Below, one piece after another: positions 27,127 to 36,803 of a DNA stretch of 64,000 nucleotides; position 1 is the stretch's first letter, and each line of letters starts with the position of its first letter. A program made the position numbers and the translations under genes. The stretch is from Campylobacter sp. MG1 (GTDB taxonomy: Bacteria > Campylobacterota > Campylobacteria > Campylobacterales > Campylobacteraceae), in contig NZ_JANYME010000006.1 in the NCBI RefSeq assembly GCF_026616895.1, positions 92,589 through 156,588 of the forward strand, in the 5' to 3' direction. The notes under the pieces are model-generated. The model searched no databases and was not told where the DNA came from. It saw only the letters and a program-made list of their open reading frames with translations.

Positions 27127-28476
27127 ATGAGAGAACAATTTTCTAAAATTGGATTTATTTTAGCGATGGCAGGTTCTGCTGTTGGGCTTGGTAATGCTTG
27201 GAAATTTCCTACTATGGTAGGAACTAATGGTGGTTCAGTATTCATATTATTATATTTAATATTAACATTTTTAATAGCTTTTATGGTTTTTTTGGGTGAA
27301 TTAAGTATAGGAAAAATTACTAGAAAAGATGCTGTAGGTGCTTTTAGTGAACTTGCTAATAAAGGCAAAAATATATGGGGTTTAGCTGGATTTTTTATGA
27401 TAGGAGCTATATTAATTATTTGTTTTTATAGTGTTGTTATAGGATGGATTTTAAAGTATATTTATTCTAGTTTTTTTACATTACCTAATACTACAGATGC
27501 AGCTGGTGCAATGTTTAATAAATTAATTAGCGATGATTTAAGCTCTCAATTTACATGTTTTACTATAGTATTTATAATGATATTTTGGGTAGTTAGCAAA
27601 GGTATTAAAAGCGGTATTGAAAGAATGAATGTATGGATGATGCCTGCTTTATTCATATTACTTATACTAATGTTGCTTTATAGTTTTAGTTTCAATGGAT
27701 TTGCTGGTGCTTTTAATTTTTTATTCAAGCCTGATTTTTCAGTCCTTGTTAATGATGGTAGTTTAAATACTGAATTAATTTTAAATGCCTTAGGTCTTAG
27801 TTTTTTTAGTTTATCTATGGGTGTTTGTGTAGTTTTAACATACGCTGCAAGTTTGCCTGAAAATACAAATGTTATCAAATCAACATTGTCAATTATTTTC
27901 ATAAATATTTTAGTTGGTATTATGATGGGACTTATCGTTTTTACTTTTGTATTTGAATATGGAGCAAGTCCAAATCAGCAAGGTCCAGGTCTTATATTTG
28001 TAAGTTTGATGAGTTTGTTTTCAAATTTGGGAATTATTGGTAATATTTTAGCTGTTGCATTTTTTATAGCATTACTTTTTGCTGGGCTTACTAGTGCTGT
28101 TTCTATGGTAGAGCCATTTGCGTTTTATTTGATAAATAAATTTGGAATTAGTAGAAAATTAGCACTAACATATATAGCTATTTTTGTTTATATATTTGGT
28201 TCATTTTGTATTTTAGGTTTTCATAAAGACTATTCTATATATTTTACCTTTTTTGGGAAAAGTATTTTTGATTGTTTAGATTATTTAACATCAAATATTT
28301 TAATGCCAGTTTCAGCTATTGTTACTTGTATTTTCGTAGGATTTGTTGTTGAAAAGTGCAAATTAGAAGAATTATTCATTCCTTATATGAAAGAAACAGG
28401 TTTTAAAATTTGGTTATTTTTTATAAGATTTATTTGCCCTATAGTAATTTTAGTAATTATGTTAAAAAATATTTAA
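27127..28476 (+). CDS. Sodium-dependent symporter of the NSS/SNF family, second copy
   Basis: 449 residues, clearly a paralogue of the preceding gene: QFSKIGFILAMAGSAVGLGNAWKFPTMVGTNGG opens it, and the FAGLTSAVSMVEPFAFYLINK block in the eighth helix region matches FAGITSAVSMIEPFVFFLINK. Tandem NSS pairs with two-base spacing suggest one transcript and perhaps a heteromeric or substrate-diversified pair. A terminator follows its stop. Confidence 0.85.
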   Translation: MREQFSKIGFILAMAGSAVGLGNAWKFPTMVGTNGGSVFILLYLILTFLIAFMVFLGELSIGKITRKDAVGAFSELANKGKNIWGLAGFFMIGAILIICFYSVVIGWILKYIYSSFFTLPNTTDAAGAMFNKLISDDLSSQFTCFTIVFIMIFWVVSKGIKSGIERMNVWMMPALFILLILMLLYSFSFNGFAGAFNFLFKPDFSVLVNDGSLNTELILNALGLSFFSLSMGVCVVLTYAASLPENTNVIKSTLSIIFINILVGIMMGLIVFTFVFEYGASPNQQGPGLIFVSLMSLFSNLGIIGNILAVAFFIALLFAGLTSAVSMVEPFAFYLINKFGISRKLALTYIAIFVYIFGSFCILGFHKDYSIYFTFFGKSIFDCLDYLTSNILMPVSAIVTCIFVGFVVEKCKLEELFIPYMKETGFKIWLFFIRFICPIVILVIMLKNI

Positions 28477-28495
28477 GCTTCAAAAGAAGCTTAAA
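28472..28495. terminator. Bidirectional terminator between converging transporter genes
   Basis: TTTAAGCTTC and GAAGCTTAAA with an AAAA loop form a ten-base-pair stem between the NSS and the converging MFS stop codons. Confidence 0.75.
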
Positions 28496-29725
28496 TTATA
28501 CAGCTTGGTTTTGTGGTTTTACAAAAAACAATGCAAGTATTCCAATCGCAGCTGGAATTAGGTTTATTAAAATAGCTAGATTCCAGTTGTAATTTTCTAC
28601 TATATATCCTATTACAAGTGGTGATATTGTAGTTCCTATGCAACCATAAAAATTCATATAAGCACTTAATGTTGCAGCTTGTTTTCTTCCTTTATCAATA
28701 CACATAGCCCAGCAAGTTACTATTGGAAAACCTATAAATCCAAAACCTAAGCTAAGTGCTAAAATGCTTATAAAAAAGCTATTAGAATAGACAACAAAAT
28801 AAACACTAATTGCAAATAATAAAAGTCCTAAAATTGCTAAATGAATTCTAGCTTTTATATAGTCGTTTGTAAATTTTAAAATTTTATCGCTTGCAAATCC
28901 TGTAAATGCGACAGCAATGCTAAGGCAAAGCCAAGGAGCACCAGCGTAAATACCCATTGATTTTAAATCCATACCTTTTGCTTCTAATAAAAAAGTAGGT
29001 AGCCATACCATAAACATACCATAAATGTAAATTACACAAAAATAAGCAATTCCTAGAGCATATAATTCTTTGTTTTTAAGAAAATTTTTCCAAGTAGTTT
29101 TATTATTATCGTCATTAAATCTTTCTTTTAGAATGAAATTTAATTCTTTTTTACTTATAAATTTATTATTTTCAGGACTAGAACTACTAAAAATATAAAA
29201 TATTAAAGCTATTATTAATCCTACACAACCAAAAACATAAAATACACTTTGCCAACCATAATTTTCTAATAACCAAACAGATATGAATGGTGCTATCACA
29301 GGTCCAAAATAAGAACCAGCTAATACAAATGATGCTGCCATAGCTTTTTCTTTTGTACCAAACCAGTTGTTATTAAATGCGGTACTACTTACAAATATAG
29401 GTGATTCTCCTAATCCAAACAAAATTCTAATAATGCAAAGCATTAAAAAGCTACTAGCTAACGGTGTTAAAATTGTAAAAATAGACCAAAAGAATAAACC
29501 TAAAATAATCATTGTTTTATTACCTAATTTTTGTGTTAAAATTCCTGCTGGAATTTGACCTAATGCATAAGCTAAGAAAAACAATGAATTTAACATTCCA
29601 AAAGTAGTTTTATCTATATGAAATTCATTCATAATAAAACTAGCAACTACAGAAATATTTGCTCTATCCATATAGGCTATAAGTCCTATAAAAAAGAAAG
29701 CACTAGCCAAGACCCATCTATACAT
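28496..29725 (-). CDS. MFS transporter of the anion:cation symporter (ACS) type
   Basis: 409 residues from the ATG at 29725, which has AGGA six bases before it. A longer frame back to 29767 only adds a poly-Lys stretch encoded by the homopolymer and is not used. MDRANISVVASFIMNEF, LGQIPAGILTQKLGNK, and GLGESPIFVSSTAFNNNWF match the ACS family, which takes up sugar acids such as hexuronates, glucarate or galactonate. Twelve helices. Substrate not determined. A run of 20 T on the plus strand (A on the coding strand) lies just before its ribosome binding site. Confidence 0.8.
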   Translation of the reverse strand: MYRWVLASAFFFIGLIAYMDRANISVVASFIMNEFHIDKTTFGMLNSLFFLAYALGQIPAGILTQKLGNKTMIILGLFFWSIFTILTPLASSFLMLCIIRILFGLGESPIFVSSTAFNNNWFGTKEKAMAASFVLAGSYFGPVIAPFISVWLLENYGWQSVFYVFGCVGLIIALIFYIFSSSSPENNKFISKKELNFILKERFNDDNNKTTWKNFLKNKELYALGIAYFCVIYIYGMFMVWLPTFLLEAKGMDLKSMGIYAGAPWLCLSIAVAFTGFASDKILKFTNDYIKARIHLAILGLLLFAISVYFVVYSNSFFISILALSLGFGFIGFPIVTCWAMCIDKGRKQAATLSAYMNFYGCIGTTISPLVIGYIVENYNWNLAILINLIPAAIGILALFFVKPQNQAV

Positions 29726-29733
29726 TTTTATCC

Positions 29734-29753
29734 TTTTTTTTTTTTTTTTTTTT
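29734..29753 (-). repeat. A20 homopolymer just upstream of the ACS-type MFS start
   Basis: Twenty consecutive T on the plus strand read as A20 in the coding direction and run directly into the AGGA ribosome binding site. Long A tracts are prone to slippage, so the length may vary between cells or between reads. Confidence 0.8.
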
Positions 29754-29873
29754 GATAAATATAGCACAAATTTAGGATTTTTAAAAATATTGTAAAATTT
29801 TTAAGAAAAAATTATTGTAAAAATATTTTTTTATGATATTATTTTGATTTAATTTATTAAAAAGGAGATTATT

Positions 29874-31221
29874 ATGAGGAGTTTACTTTGGCTCAGCTAG
29901 GAGCACTTTTTCTAAAATAGGTTTTGTTTTAGCACTTGCAGGTGGTGCCGTAGGGCTTGGCAACGCTTGGAAATTTCCTACAATGGTTGGAACTAATGGT
30001 GGTTCAGCCTTTATGCTACTTTATTTGTTTTTATGTTTGACAATCGGAATTTCATTATTCTTAGCAGAAATTGCATTAGGAAAAATTACTAAAAGTGATT
30101 TAGCTACAAGTTATTTTACCCTCGCTAAATTTAAGCCAAATTTATGCAAAGTAGGTGGGATTTTTATGCTTACCGGAATATTTGTATTATCATTTTATTT
30201 AGTAGTTTTATCTTTAGTATTTCATTATATATTTTTAAGTTTTTCTTTACCACAAGATTTAAAAAGTGCTGGAGAATTATTTGGAAAGGCTATAGGTGGT
30301 GATATATTTGTTAGTATAATTTGTTTTAGTATATGCTTTTTTTTAACAATTTATGTTGTTAGTAAAGGTATTATAAATGGAATTGAAAGATTAAATATTA
30401 TATTAATGCCAACACTTTTTGTATTACTTTTATTAATGTTGTGCTTTAGTTTGACACAAGATGGTTTTTTGAAAGCTTGTGAATTTTTATTTAAACCTGA
30501 TTTTAGTAAATTGAGTATAAATTCACTTTTAGATGCTCTAGGACTTAGTCTTTTTACTTTATGTCTTGGGATAGGCTGTATTAGCACTTATGCTGCTAGT
30601 TTAGATGAAAAAACTAATATTTTAAAATCAAGTTTATTTGTAGTGTTTATAAATCTTTTAATAGGCATTATGATGGGTCTTATTGTATTTACATTTATAT
30701 TTTCTTATGGAGCAAATCCTAATGAAAGTGGAGCTGGACTTGTTTTTGTTAGTCTTACTACACTTTTTTCAAAACTTGATGTTTTGGGTTCAATTTTTTC
30801 TTGTATATTTTTTATAGCTTTATTTTTTGCTGGGATTACTAGTGCTGTTTCTATGATTGAGCCATTTACATTCTATCTTGAAAACAAAATGAGTAGAAAA
30901 AAAGCTTTGATTATTATTGGAATTTTTGTTTATATAATAGGTATTTTAGCTCTTCTTGGAATGGCTAATAAGCTTAGTTTTGATACTTTTAGTGCATTAG
31001 ATTTTTTAACTAGTAATATTATGCTTCCTTTAGGGGTATTATTTTCTAGCATTTATGTAGGATTTTTAATGAAAAGATATGCATTTTTTAGAGTATTTAT
31101 AGATATTTTTGGAAAAACATTAACTAAATATTATTTTGTATTTTTACAGTACATAACACCTGTGATTATAATTTTGATATTAATTAACAATTTTTACCCA
31201 ATTAGTAATTTTTTTAAGTAG
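29874..31221 (+). pseudogene. Third NSS/SNF symporter gene, broken at its start by a 22-base duplication
   Basis: From residue 4 or so the frame reads TFSKIGFVLALAGGAVGLGNAWKFPTMVGTNGG, like the two intact copies, and continues for the full length to 31221. But the ATG at 29874, with AAGGAG before it, is out of that frame and stops after eight codons. Removing one unit of a 22-base direct repeat bounded by AGGAG (29877 and 29899) restores MRSTFSKIGF and a 441-residue protein, close to the 450 and 449 of its paralogues. The only in-frame ATG, at 29983, would lose the first helix. pckA follows. Confidence 0.75.
29877..29903 (+). repeat. AGGAG direct repeats bounding a frame-breaking 22-base insertion
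   Basis: AGGAG occurs at 29877-29881 and again at 29899-29903. The 22 bases from one to the next, if deleted, restore the reading frame of the NSS gene. The unit has no homology to an insertion sequence that I can see. Confidence 0.7.
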
Positions 31222-31254
31222 AATTGATTAAAAATATTTTTTTCGGAGATAATA

Positions 31255-32817
31255 ATGCTAGAGAAGTTAGGAATTGTTAATGTTGGTAAAATTTATCATA
31301 ATTTAAGTTATGATGAGTTAAGAGAACATGAAATTCGTTGCAAGGAAGGTGAAGTTTGTCAAAATGATACATTTGCAGTTGATACTGGTGTTTTTACTGG
31401 TAGAAGCCCTAAAGATAAATATTTTGTAAATGCCGCACCATCAAATGAACATATAGCTTGGGGTAGTGTAAATTTAGCTTGTACAAAAACTACTTTTAAT
31501 GATAATTTAAGAAAAGCTAAAGAATATTTAAGTGGTCGTGATTTATATATAATGGATGTATTTTGTGGAGCTAGTAAGAGTTCTCGTAAAAAAATTAGAT
31601 TTATAACTGAGATTGCGTGGCAAGCACATTTTGTTAAAAATATGTTTATTCGTCCTAGTAAGGGAGAATTAGAAAATTTTGAACCTGATTTTGTGATAAT
31701 TAATGCTTGTAAATTAAGTAATGAGTTATATAAACATCAAAATTTAAATAGCGATGTATTTGTAGGATTTGATATAGAAAATAACATAGGATTAATTCTT
31801 GGCACTTGGTATGGTGGCGAGATGAAAAAAGGTGTATTTTCTATGATGAATTACTGGTTGCCTTTACAAGGTAAGATGAGTATGCATTGTAGTGCGAATG
31901 TTGGTAAAGATGGAGATGTTTGCTTATTCTTTGGTCTTAGTGGCACAGGCAAAACTACTCTTAGCACAGACGCAAATCGTGCTTTAATAGGTGATGATGA
32001 GCATGGTTGGGATGATGAGGGTGTATTTAATTTTGAGGGTGGTTGCTATGCAAAATGTATTAACCTTGATAAGGATAGTGAACCTGAAATTTATGCAGCG
32101 ATTAAGAAAAATGCTTTACTCGAAAATGTTGTAATAACTAGAGATAAAAATGTTGATTTTTGCGATGCTAGTAAGACAGAAAATACTCGTGTAAGTTATC
32201 CAATAGAGCATATCCCAAATCATGAACCAAGTCTTAGTGCAGGCCATCCATCTAATATAATTTTCTTATGTGCTGATGCTTTCGGTGTTTTACCTCCTGT
32301 ATCAAAACTAAACAACACTCAAGCAATGTATTATTTTTTAAGTGGATATACTGCAAAAGTTGCAGGAACTGAGCGTGGTATAAAAGAGCCTGTTGCTACA
32401 TTTTCTGCTTGTTTTGGCGAACCATTTATGCCACTTGACCCTAGTGTTTATGCGAAATTATTAGGCGAAAAGATTAAAAAACACAATGTAAATGTGTATT
32501 TAGTAAACACCGGTTGGAGCGGTGGAAGTTATGGTGTTGGTAAAAGAATGAGTATAAAAGCTACAAGGTCTTGCATTAACGCTATTTTAGACGGCTCTAT
32601 TCAAAATTGTGAATTTTATAATTACGATGTGTTTAATTTAGCTGTGCCTAAGAGTTTAGCTGGAGTTGATGAAAAATTATTACACCCTGAACAAACTTGG
32701 GAAAATGAGAATGATTTTTATAAAACTAGAATAAAGCTTGCTAAAATGTTTATAGAAAATTTCAAAAGATACGGCGAAAGTGCCGATGAATTTTTAGCAG
32801 CTAGTCCTAAGGTATGA
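31255..32817 (+). CDS. pckA: Phosphoenolpyruvate carboxykinase (ATP)
   Basis: 520 residues. The ATP-site kinase loop [12 protein letters not shown] and the metal-binding [22 protein letters not shown] are complete. TGRSPKDKY and [17 protein letters not shown] also belong to the ATP-type enzyme. It converts oxaloacetate to phosphoenolpyruvate, the entry to gluconeogenesis for an organism that lives on amino and organic acids. GGAG precedes the start. It overlaps the next gene by four bases. Confidence 0.96.
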   Translation: MLEKLGIVNVGKIYHNLSYDELREHEIRCKEGEVCQNDTFAVDTGVFTGRSPKDKYFVNAAPSNEHIAWGSVNLACTKTTFNDNLRKAKEYLSGRDLYIMDVFCGASKSSRKKIRFITEIAWQAHFVKNMFIRPSKGELENFEPDFVIINACKLSNELYKHQNLNSDVFVGFDIENNIGLILGTWYGGEMKKGVFSMMNYWLPLQGKMSMHCSANVGKDGDVCLFFGLSGTGKTTLSTDANRALIGDDEHGWDDEGVFNFEGGCYAKCINLDKDSEPEIYAAIKKNALLENVVITRDKNVDFCDASKTENTRVSYPIEHIPNHEPSLSAGHPSNIIFLCADAFGVLPPVSKLNNTQAMYYFLSGYTAKVAGTERGIKEPVATFSACFGEPFMPLDPSVYAKLLGEKIKKHNVNVYLVNTGWSGGSYGVGKRMSIKATRSCINAILDGSIQNCEFYNYDVFNLAVPKSLAGVDEKLLHPEQTWENENDFYKTRIKLAKMFIENFKRYGESADEFLAASPKV

Positions 32818-33869
32818 TTTTAAATAATTTTAAAGAATTAAAAATTTCTAAAGATGATTTGAAAGCTAGAAAAATTACAGATTTACCACGTTTTGCTCTC
32901 ATAAAAGGAGCAAAATATAGTGGTAAAAAATCATTTATATTTTCTATTTTAGATGATTTTACTTTTATAAATATGGAAGATTTAAGATATAAGAATGATA
33001 ATATAAATGATTTTATAAAAAAAGAAAAAATAAAGAATTTAGTTGTAAATGAGCCTGAATTTATAGATATTGATAATGCTAATTTAGAAAAATTTTATAT
33101 TTTGAGTTCAAAAAATAATTATATTTATAAGGATTTTGTAAATATTAAATTAAATTTTTTAGATTATGAAGAATTTATTTCATTTTCAAAGAAAAATTTA
33201 AGTGAAAATTTGCATTTGTCAAATTATATTTTATTAGGTCAAAACCCTATGAATGTTGATTTAGAACCTTATAAAGCTTATATGAATTTACAACGTATTT
33301 TGAAAGAAATATTAAGTGATAATGAAATTATTATTATGTGTAATTTAGCTACAAAAATAGGTAATCAAATAAGTATTTTAAGTCTTTTTAGAGAGTTTAT
33401 CCAAGATAAAAAAATATCAAAAAATGATTTTTTTGACTGTGTTAAGTCTTTAGAAAATAAATTTTTATTATATTGGGTAAAACACATTAATAAAAATTTG
33501 AAAAAACCTTATTTTATGGATTTTGCATATAAAAATGCTTTAACTTTTAAAAAGGACTTTTTAAAAAATTATGAGAATTTAATAGCTAATGAACTTTTGA
33601 TGGTTTATGATGAGATTTTTTATGATGATGATATAAATTTTATTATTAGTTCGGCTAGTTTAGGAATACTATGTGAAGCTTTTACTAATAAAGATTTTAT
33701 AAAACTAAAAAGCAAAAAATTAAGCAAAAAAGCCAAAGAATTAGGGCTTAAAAATATCTTAGTTTTATCATTAAACGAGCAATTTAATTTCGTTAATGAT
33801 GAAATTAGATTTATAGGACTTACTTTAAATACTTGGCTAATTTCAAAGGAATTAAATGATTGGGATTGA
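32814..33869 (+). CDS. ATPase-like protein with DUF4143-type C-terminus
   Basis: 351 residues. The N-terminus has [18 protein letters not shown], a P-loop-like motif in which Lys, not Ser or Thr, follows the GK, so nucleotide binding is uncertain. LRYKN and [12 protein letters not shown] fit a Walker B strand. The middle and end resemble the DUF4143-bearing ATPases of COG1373. Role unknown. It overlaps pckA by four bases and rnhB by fourteen, so all are in one operon. Call based on overall pattern only. Confidence 0.45.
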   Translation: MILNNFKELKISKDDLKARKITDLPRFALIKGAKYSGKKSFIFSILDDFTFINMEDLRYKNDNINDFIKKEKIKNLVVNEPEFIDIDNANLEKFYILSSKNNYIYKDFVNIKLNFLDYEEFISFSKKNLSENLHLSNYILLGQNPMNVDLEPYKAYMNLQRILKEILSDNEIIIMCNLATKIGNQISILSLFREFIQDKKISKNDFFDCVKSLENKFLLYWVKHINKNLKKPYFMDFAYKNALTFKKDFLKNYENLIANELLMVYDEIFYDDDINFIISSASLGILCEAFTNKDFIKLKSKKLSKKAKELGLKNILVLSLNEQFNFVNDEIRFIGLTLNTWLISKELNDWD

Positions 33870-34377
33870 CGAAGCTGGGCGTGGAGCGTTTGCAGGTCCA
33901 TTAGTGCTTGCAGCTTGTAAGCTAAAAATAAATATAAACGAATTAAATGATAGTAAAAAACTAAGTGCAAAAAAGCGTGAGAATTTGTATGAGATAATTA
34001 AGCAAAACTCTGATTATTTAGTAGTTTTTGTTGATAATGAATATATAGATTTAAATGGAATTAGAGCGGCTTATCAAAAAGCTTTAGGAGAAATTATAGA
34101 GCATTTTGAAAAAGATGAATTATTATTTGATGGTAATACTGATTATGGAATGGGTATAAAAACTCTAATAAATGCTGATGAGATAGAGCCTTGCGTTATG
34201 GCTGCTAGTATTTTAGCTAAGGTTAGTAGGGATAATTTTATGGCTAATTTAGATGATAATTTATATGATTTTAAATCTCATAAAGGCTATGGAACCAAAA
34301 CTCACATAGAAGCTATTAAAATTCACGGCTTAAGTTTATTACATAGAAGGAGCTTTTGTGCTAAATATAGTAGATGA
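33856..34377 (+). CDS. rnhB: Ribonuclease HII
   Basis: 173 residues. [17 protein letters not shown] holds the DEAGRG active-site motif (Asp-5, Glu-6), and DSKKLSAKKRE and AASILAKVSRD follow, all specific to RNase HII. It removes RNA from RNA-DNA hybrids and single ribonucleotides from DNA. Slightly shorter than most (about 190). It overlaps both neighbours, the ATPase-like gene before and ung after. Confidence 0.93.
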   Translation: MIGIDEAGRGAFAGPLVLAACKLKININELNDSKKLSAKKRENLYEIIKQNSDYLVVFVDNEYIDLNGIRAAYQKALGEIIEHFEKDELLFDGNTDYGMGIKTLINADEIEPCVMAASILAKVSRDNFMANLDDNLYDFKSHKGYGTKTHIEAIKIHGLSLLHRRSFCAKYSR

Positions 34378-34981
34378 TTATTTAGCTACTGCTAAGGGTA
34401 AAGAACTTTTAAAGGCTTTAGATTACGAATATGAAAATAATATAATTTATCCACAAAAAAAGGATTTATTTAAAGCCTTTAAATTATGTGAAATTCCAAA
34501 AGTAATAATAATAGGTCAAGACCCATATCACGATGGAAGTGCTGATGGTTTAGCGTTTTCATCTAGTATTAAAATTCCACCTAGTTTAAGAAATATTTTT
34601 AAAGAAATCTTAAATGATTATCCAAATGAAGCTGTATTTTTACAAAGTGATTTGAGCTATTTAGCAAGACAAGGCGTGGCATTATTAAATGCAAGTTTAA
34701 GCGTGCAAAAGAGCAAACCTAATTCTCACAAGCATTTATGGGAAGATTTTTTCCTTTATGTTATACAAAGGATTAATAATGATTATGATAATTTAGTCTT
34801 TATGTTGTGGGGGAGTTTTGCAAATAATTATGCAAAATATATTGATACTAAAAGGCATTTAATATTAAGCTCGGCTCATCCAAGCCCACTTGCAAGGGGT
34901 AAATTTTTTAATAATCAACATTTTTTAAAATGTAATGAATACTTAAAATCAAAAAATAAAAGCCTAATTAATTGGCTATAA
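34358..34981 (+). CDS. ung: Uracil-DNA glycosylase
   Basis: 207 residues starting with GTG at 34358, eight bases after AGGAG. GQDPYHDGSADGLAFS carries the catalytic Asp, NASLSVQKSKPNSH is the second motif, and SAHPSPLARGKFF the DNA-intercalation loop. It removes uracil from DNA. The end overlaps nothing; a 269-base A/T-rich gap follows. Confidence 0.95.
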   Translation: MLNIVDDYLATAKGKELLKALDYEYENNIIYPQKKDLFKAFKLCEIPKVIIIGQDPYHDGSADGLAFSSSIKIPPSLRNIFKEILNDYPNEAVFLQSDLSYLARQGVALLNASLSVQKSKPNSHKHLWEDFFLYVIQRINNDYDNLVFMLWGSFANNYAKYIDTKRHLILSSAHPSPLARGKFFNNQHFLKCNEYLKSKNKSLINWL

Positions 34982-35250
34982 TGAGGTATTTTATGTTTTA
35001 ATAGTATTTATATTAAATTAATAATTATAAAGTAATTATTTATTAATTAGAATTAAAAATTATTTTTGTTAAAAAATATTTTTTATGTATTTTATTGATA
35101 ATATTTATAATATATTTATAATATAGATTAAATTTTTATAATATTTTAATTTTTTAAAAATATTTAATAATAAAATTATAAAAATAAATTAAATAAAACA
35201 TTAATATTTTTTACTATATTTTATATTTTAGAGATAAAAATAGGTATTAA

Positions 35251-35766
35251 TTATTTATGTTCTTTTCTATAATCTCTAGGATTTTGTGGATTTTTTTCAC
35301 TCCACAATCCTATTTTATTATTTCTAGCTATTTTTTCATAATCTAAATATTTTTTAGTATAATTTTGATAAGCCCAAGCACAACCGATTTGCACCATTTT
35401 TGCGTTTATATCTTCATTATTTGCATATACTATACTAACACTTCTACCATAATTATCTTTATTTTTTATATCTAATGTAATTTTTTTACTTTCTAATAAA
35501 TTTGTTAGTTGATTTTTACAATATTGTCCATAACTTTGAGTACTTTCAGGTGCATCTATTCCATATAGTCTTATTTTAATTTTTTCACCTTTATTAATTA
35601 CTACAATAGTATCTCCATCACTAACTCTTTCTAAACTATATTCATCAAAAAAAGACATAAAATATGAGAAATTTATAATTATTAATAATAAAATAACTGC
35701 AAAAATTTGGTATTTTGCTGGTAATTTTTTTATCAATGATTTTTGATTTGCTGTTAATTTTTTCAT
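35251..35766 (-). CDS. Thermonuclease-family protein (SNase fold) with a membrane anchor
   Basis: 171 residues. One hydrophobic segment (residues about 19-38) places the rest outside the cytoplasmic membrane. RVSDGDTIVV, RLYGIDAPES and a late GCAWAYQNY with YLDYEKIARNNKIGLW are the staphylococcal-nuclease signature; the catalytic Arg of RLYG and the metal-binding Asp of DGDT are present. It likely degrades extracellular or incoming DNA or RNA. Stand-alone gene; the orphan YbdD-like gene is divergent upstream. Confidence 0.85.
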   Translation of the reverse strand: MKKLTANQKSLIKKLPAKYQIFAVILLLIIINFSYFMSFFDEYSLERVSDGDTIVVINKGEKIKIRLYGIDAPESTQSYGQYCKNQLTNLLESKKITLDIKNKDNYGRSVSIVYANNEDINAKMVQIGCAWAYQNYTKKYLDYEKIARNNKIGLWSEKNPQNPRDYRKEHK

Positions 35767-35889
35767 CTCAATCCTTTAATATTATTTATACTAGTGTTGA
35801 TTTAATAAAAAATTATTTTATTTGTAAATTTAGGCATTTTATAATTATTTTATGATATCTTTCATAGAAAAATATAAAAAGGAGTAAAA

Positions 35890-36045
35890 ATGGGTTTTTT
35901 TGATAAATTAAAAGCTGTTTGTGGCATACCTGATTATGAAGCTTATTTAAAAGAACATAATGAAAAATATCCTAATGAAAAGCCACTAACTAAAGAAGAA
36001 TTTTTAAAAAGAGAAAGAGAACGCTTAAATTCAAATTGTGCTTGA
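35890..36045 (+). CDS. Orphan YbdD/DUF466-like small protein, possible relative of the KCU selenoprotein
   Basis: 51 residues before UGA, with AAGGAG upstream. GIPDYEAYLKEHNEKYPNEKPLTKEEFLKRERER matches the YbdD core (G-PDY--Y, a histidine, PLT-EEF). It ends Asn-Cys-Ala-UGA-GGC-UAA. If UGA is read as Sec the product is 53 residues, the same length as the KCU paralogue at 63709. A hairpin follows with a GUU loop whose G is 17 bases after the UGA, just as there. Reading UGA as a stop is equally possible and is the simpler annotation. No CstA-type transporter lies next to it. Confidence 0.6.
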   Translation: MGFFDKLKAVCGIPDYEAYLKEHNEKYPNEKPLTKEEFLKRERERLNSNCA

Positions 36046-36055
36046 GGCTAATTAG

Positions 36056-36070
36056 AGACAAGTTTTGTCT
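36056..36070 (+). promoter_or_regulatory. Hairpin 10 bases after the UGA of the orphan YbdD-like gene, SECIS-like
   Basis: AGACAA and TTGTCT pair around a GTT loop. The G of the loop is 17 bases from the UGA, as in the SECIS-like hairpin at 63869. It may also be only part of the terminator structure that follows. Confidence 0.35.
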
Positions 36071-36076
36071 AAACTA

Positions 36077-36104
36077 AATTTAGTCAATATTAATTGACTA
36101 AATT
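36077..36104. terminator. Terminator between the YbdD-like gene and tonB
   Basis: AATTTAGTCAAT and ATTGACTAAATT form a perfect twelve-base-pair stem with an ATTA loop. GGCTAAT (36046) and ATTAGCC (36102) can also pair around both hairpins, so alternative folds exist. Confidence 0.65.
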
Positions 36105-36107
36105 AGC

Positions 36108-36803
36108 CTAATGTAAGCTAAACTTAAGCGGCACACTAATATCTAAAACTCTTTCATAACGCTTAAATTTCGCTATCTCAACGCTTTTAATCCCTGCTTT
36201 ATTTAGATTTTCATATTTTGATGGCTTAAGTATTTTTATATTTTTTGCCTTACCATAATCATAGGTAAATCCTACAACCACTACTCCTTGCTCACGCCTT
36301 TTTCTTGAACTCATAGGATAATTGCTCTTAGCAGTTTTATTTAAAACTGATTGAATATGAGAGATTAATTCATCTTGATTATTCCCACCTGCAGGAGTAT
36401 TATTACTAATTGTAGTAGTTGGTTTAGCTTCATTTATCTTGCTTGCTAAAGGTTCGTTTTTAGGTGTGATTGGCTCATCTTGAGTTTTTTTAATTTCTTT
36501 TACTTCTTGCTTTGGTTTTGGTTTTTTATGGTGCTTTTTTTTAGGTTTTAAAGCAAATTTTTCTTCTTTTATCTCTTCTTTGATTATTTCTTCTTTTATT
36601 TCTTTGATTTCTTCAATTATTTCTTCTTTAACAGCATTTTGAGGTATGCTAGGAGCATAAAAAAGCACCGCTAAAGCTTTATCATTTTTAATCTCACTTG
36701 TCTTTACATCAATTCTAAAAAAACACGCCAACAAAACCGCATGAACTAAAAAGGAGATGAAAAATGCGATTTTATTTTTCTGTTGCAATAGCAAAATTTT
36801 CAT
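36108..36803 (-). CDS. tonB: TonB energy-transducing protein
   Basis: 231 residues. One N-terminal membrane helix (about 13-26) is followed by a long Lys/Glu/Pro stretch (KPKKKHHKKPKPKQ) that spans the periplasm. The C-terminal domain has PMSSRKRREQGVVVVGFTYDYGKAKNIKILKPS, the TonB fold with its conserved G-V-V-F pattern. It couples the proton gradient to outer-membrane receptors. It overlaps the end of exbD and closes an operon receptor-exbB-exbD-tonB. Confidence 0.88.
   Translation of the reverse strand: MKILLLQQKNKIAFFISFLVHAVLLACFFRIDVKTSEIKNDKALAVLFYAPSIPQNAVKEEIIEEIKEIKEEIIKEEIKEEKFALKPKKKHHKKPKPKQEVKEIKKTQDEPITPKNEPLASKINEAKPTTTISNNTPAGGNNQDELISHIQSVLNKTAKSNYPMSSRKRREQGVVVVGFTYDYGKAKNIKILKPSKYENLNKAGIKSVEIAKFKRYERVLDISVPLKFSLH

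Noticed and set aside
28496..29767. A longer start for the ACS-type transporter
   Set aside because: The extra residues come from the A20 tract and form a poly-Lys stretch; the ATG at 29725 has a good ribosome binding site and starts like the family.
29874..29900. Selenocysteine or programmed frameshifting to rescue the third NSS gene
   Set aside because: The in-frame UGA lies before any start codon, no SECIS-like hairpin follows, and the 22-base repeat explains the break more simply.
29983..31221. A start at 29983 for a complete third NSS gene
   Set aside because: It would drop the first membrane helix, which carries the sodium site, and there is no ribosome binding site before it; the upstream in-register sequence shows it is the rest of a broken gene.
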